Shown here: positions 62,121-64,000 of the stretch, one piece after another
How the letters are laid out: each line of letters starts with the position of its first letter
Position numbering within the stretch: the stretch's first letter is position 1
From: Marichromatium bheemlicum
GTDB lineage: Bacteria; Pseudomonadota; Gammaproteobacteria; Chromatiales; Chromatiaceae
Assembly: GCF_012276755.1 (NCBI RefSeq)
Contig: NZ_JAAXKX010000014.1
Location: 1-64,000, forward strand
DNA length: 64,000 bases
Direction of reading: 5' to 3'
Notes under the pieces: model-generated
What the model saw: the letters and a program-made list of their open reading frames with translations, nothing else
Database searches by the model: none
Told to the model about the DNA's origin: nothing
Position numbers and translations under genes: made by a program

Positions 62121-62479
62121 AAAAGATCGTGATGACCGCCAATGACGCCCTCGGTCTCGCCGGCGAGATGTCGATGCACTTCGGCCATTGCAGCCATTTC
62201 GTGGTCGCCCAGGTCGACGAGGCCAATCGGCTCGTCGGTGCCGAGGTGATCGCCAACCCCTTCGCCGAGGCCCATCAGCCGGGGCAACTGCCGGCCTATA
62301 TCCGCTCGCTCGGTGCCGACGTGGTGCTCGCCGGCGGTATGGGCGCCAAGGCCATCGAGCTATTCGCGCGCAACGGTATCGAGGTCGTCACCGGTGCGCG
62401 TCCCGGGGTCGAGGAGACCCTCAACGCCTATCTCGCCGGCGAGCTGAGCGGCGTCTCCCAGTGCGCCCACGCCCACTGA
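62117..62479 (+). CDS. NifX/NifB-type (dinitrogenase cofactor biosynthesis fold) protein 1
   Basis: A 120-residue protein of the NifB/NifX/ORP fold: MKKIVMTANDALGLAGEMSMHFGHCSHFVVAQVDEANRLVG, then ADVVLAGGMGAKAIELFARNGIEVVTGA. The Met/His/Cys cluster (MSMHFGHCSHF) and the C-terminal CAHAH are potential metal ligands. The family binds metal-sulfur clusters such as the Mo-Cu cluster of orange protein (ORP) or FeMo-co precursors. It is coupled to DUF134 upstream; no nif genes are in the window. Confidence 0.88.
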   Translation: MKKIVMTANDALGLAGEMSMHFGHCSHFVVAQVDEANRLVGAEVIANPFAEAHQPGQLPAYIRSLGADVVLAGGMGAKAIELFARNGIEVVTGARPGVEETLNAYLAGELSGVSQCAHAH

Positions 62480-62501
62480 CAACAACACGAGGAATCGCCT
62501 C

Positions 62502-62981
62502 ATGAAGATCGTGATCTCCGCAACCGCCCAGGGTCAGGATGCCTCGGTCGATGCCCGACTCGGACGCTGTGCCTATTTCGCCGTGGTCGATACCGAGAGC
62601 GGTGACTTCCAGGCCATGCCCAACCCCTTCCTCGAGACCAATGGCGGCGCCGGTACCCGTACCGCGCAGTGGATCGTCGGACAGCGCGCCGAGCTGCTGC
62701 TCACCGGGCGCTGTGGCCCCAAGGCGGCGATGGTGCTCGAGCGCGCCGGGGTGCGGGTCGTCGAGGGGGTCTCGGGGAGTGTCGCCGAGGCCGTCGAACG
62801 TCACGCTGGGCAGGGGAACGTACTCGCGCCGGCCGGTGCGGGTCGTGGTGCCGGGCGTGAGCCCTGTGACGGCATCGCCCGCTGTGGCGGTGGTCGGGGC
62901 CGGGGCAACGGTGCGGCCATGGGCAGTGGTCGCGGCATGGGCGTGGGCCGCGGCCTGGGCAACGGCCGCGGTCGGGGCTGA
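62502..62981 (+). CDS. NifX/NifB-type protein 2 with Gly/Arg-rich tail
   Basis: A 159-residue second member of the same family (MKIVISATAQGQDASVDARLGRCAYFAVVDTESG, then LLTGRCGPKAAMVLERAGVRVVEG). After residue about 105 it carries an unusual Gly/Arg/Asn-rich tail (GRGNGAAMGSGRGMGVGRGLGNGRG) preceded by two Cys (EPCDGIARCGG). The tail could be RNA- or metal-binding or an unstructured linker. It is 3 nt before the MinD-ferredoxin gene. Confidence 0.87.
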   Translation: MKIVISATAQGQDASVDARLGRCAYFAVVDTESGDFQAMPNPFLETNGGAGTRTAQWIVGQRAELLLTGRCGPKAAMVLERAGVRVVEGVSGSVAEAVERHAGQGNVLAPAGAGRGAGREPCDGIARCGGGRGRGNGAAMGSGRGMGVGRGLGNGRGRG

Positions 62982-62984
62982 GCG

Positions 62985-63833
62985 ATGCGGGCGCTGACCA
63001 TCGCCGTGGCCAGCGGCAAGGGCGGCACCGGCAAGACCACGGTGGCGACCAACCTGGCGCTGGCGCTCGAACGGGCGCAATACGCCGACTGCGACGTCGA
63101 GGCGCCCAACGGACACCTGTTCCTGCGCCCCCACTTCGACCGGCGCGAGCCGGTTGGGGTGCGCGTCCCGCGCATCGACCCCGAGCGCTGCACCCTGTGC
63201 GGCGACTGTGTCGAGGCCTGTGCCTTCAACGCCCTGGCGCTCACACCCGACGAGCTGATGGTGTTCGACGAGCTCTGCCACGGTTGCGGTGCCTGCGACT
63301 ACGTCTGCCGTGTCGAGGGCGCGCTCGGCGAGGTCGAGCGCCCGATCGGCGAGATCGCCGTCGGTCAGGCCGACACCCTGCCGGTGCTTCAGGGCGAACT
63401 CGCCATCGGCGAGCGCTCGGCGGTGCCGGTGATCAAGGCGCTCAAGCGGCGTCTGGAGCCGGGGCTGGCGACCATCTTCGACGCCCCGCCGGGCACCGCC
63501 TGCCCGATGGTCGAGACCCTCGACGGCGTCGACTTCTGTCTGCTGGTCACCGAGCCCACTCCCTCGGGCCTGCACGACCTGCGCCTCGCCGTTGCGGTGA
63601 CGCGCGCGCTCGGGGTGCCCTGTGGAGTGGTGATCAACCGCTGCGACATCGGCGATCAGGGCGTGGAGGAGTACTGTCGCGCCGAATCGATCCCGGTGCT
63701 GCTCGAGATCCCCTTCACCCGCGCCCTCGCCGAGGCCTACGCGCGTGGCGAACCCTGGGTGCACACCGCGCCCGAGTGGCGCGTACGCTTCCAACGGCTC
63801 TACTCACAGATCGAGGCACTGCTGCCGGTATGA
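62985..63833 (+). CDS. MinD/Mrp-like ATPase with two [4Fe-4S] ferredoxin motifs
   Basis: A 282-residue P-loop ATPase: deviant Walker A KGGTGKTT (12-19), and a ferredoxin insertion at about 62-112 with two four-cysteine sets (C69-x2-C72-x2-C75-x3-C79 and C98-x2-C101-x2-C104-x3-C108). The ATPase core then resumes (IFDAPPGTACPMVETLDGVDFCLLVTEPTPSG). Such proteins are the ATPases of ORP-type and related cluster-assembly systems in anaerobes. In this cluster it may load or move metal clusters on the NifX-like proteins. Confidence 0.9.
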   Translation: MRALTIAVASGKGGTGKTTVATNLALALERAQYADCDVEAPNGHLFLRPHFDRREPVGVRVPRIDPERCTLCGDCVEACAFNALALTPDELMVFDELCHGCGACDYVCRVEGALGEVERPIGEIAVGQADTLPVLQGELAIGERSAVPVIKALKRRLEPGLATIFDAPPGTACPMVETLDGVDFCLLVTEPTPSGLHDLRLAVAVTRALGVPCGVVINRCDIGDQGVEEYCRAESIPVLLEIPFTRALAEAYARGEPWVHTAPEWRVRFQRLYSQIEALLPV

Positions 63834-64000
63834 CCATCCTGATCGTCCTCAACCACCACCCCTACGACAGCACCGACGTGACCTGGAACGCGCTGCGTCT
63901 GGCCGCCACCCTGCTCGACCAGGGCCAGCGGGTGCGGCTGTTCCTGATGAACGACGCGGTCGATCTGGCACGCGATGCCTGTCGCCCGCCCGAGGGCTAC
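63830..64000 (+). CDS. DsrE-family protein, partial (cut by window end)
   Basis: The first 57 residues of a DsrE/TusD-like protein (MTILIVLNHHPYDSTDVTWN, then ALRLAATLLDQGQRVRLFLMNDAVDLARDAC). The ATG at 63830 overlaps the previous stop (ATGA), so it is translationally coupled to the MinD-ferredoxin gene. The C-terminal half lies outside the window. A DsrE protein here links the cluster to sulfur relay. Confidence 0.8.
   Translation, partial: MTILIVLNHHPYDSTDVTWNALRLAATLLDQGQRVRLFLMNDAVDLARDACRPPEGY

Noticed and set aside
62117-62981. Nitrogen-fixation nifX genes
   Set aside because: The fold is NifX-like, but there are no nif structural or assembly genes around; the DUF134/MinD-ferredoxin neighbours fit an ORP-like cluster better.

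Overview
The window is about 64 kb of very GC-rich chromosomal DNA from a gammaproteobacterium, most likely a purple sulfur bacterium of the Chromatiaceae/Chromatiales. This is inferred from gene order (lpoA-yraN-dolP opposite rsmI; rpsF-rpsR-DUF2232-rplI-dnaB-radA; gcvR-bcp; zipA-ligA), a class I FBPase, several DsrE-family sulfur-relay proteins, and an ORP-type cluster (DUF134, two NifX-like proteins, a MinD/ferredoxin ATPase and DsrE). No rRNA, tRNA, CRISPR array, prophage or intact IS element was recognised.

Layout. 1-771: a G/C homopolymer and a gene-poor stretch. 772-7865: an HTH/Sel1 protein, glcD, the envelope operon lpoA-yraN-dolP, divergent rsmI, a bacteriohemerythrin and a TauE/SafE permease. 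7866-8714: a block of nested repeats. 8715-16675: yadGH, mrcB with an adjacent LpoP-like lipoprotein, yoaA and a J-domain membrane protein. 16676-22244: the ribosomal protein/replication/repair run. 22245-29054: a membrane protein of unknown function, a gamma carbonic anhydrase, a TPR-methyltransferase fusion and a PAS-GGDEF-EAL protein with degenerate catalytic motifs. 29266-35591: the type IV pilus minor-pilin operon fimT-pilV-pilW-pilX-pilY1-pilE. 35963-46333: fbp, a periplasmic DsrE protein, PhoH, bcp, gcvR, a P-loop-like protein with bolA, an alanine/sodium symporter, yciB-yciI, a parvulin and an alpha-carbonic-anhydrase-like protein lacking two zinc histidines. 46677-56914: ligA, zipA, smc, mepA, an SLC13/RCK transporter and a hypothetical gene. 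56998-61503: a PKHD dioxygenase, a short LOV photoreceptor, an SRPBCC protein, two lipoproteins and a solitary Rieske protein. 61743-64000: the ORP-like cluster, cut by the window end.

The most unusual structure is intergenic. At least seven spacers carry members of a repeat family with two parts. One is a pair of inverted arms of about 30-45 bp (AACCGCCAAG-GCGCGAAGG type). The other is runs of phase-locked heptamers (GNNNRCT on one strand, AGYNNNC on the other), either uniform (ten GGTCGCT copies beside smc, six CTGGCGG copies before mrcB) or degenerate (twelve different heptamers at 40356-40449). None is translated, and most sit immediately after stop codons or between transcription units. 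Other notable points are the pseudo-enzyme carbonic anhydrase, the degenerate GGDEF-EAL protein beside the pilus genes, the short LOV protein, a Rieske gene without petBC, a 20-bp perfect palindrome upstream of the ORP-like cluster, and stacked hairpins that cover the ribosome binding site of the periplasmic DsrE gene.
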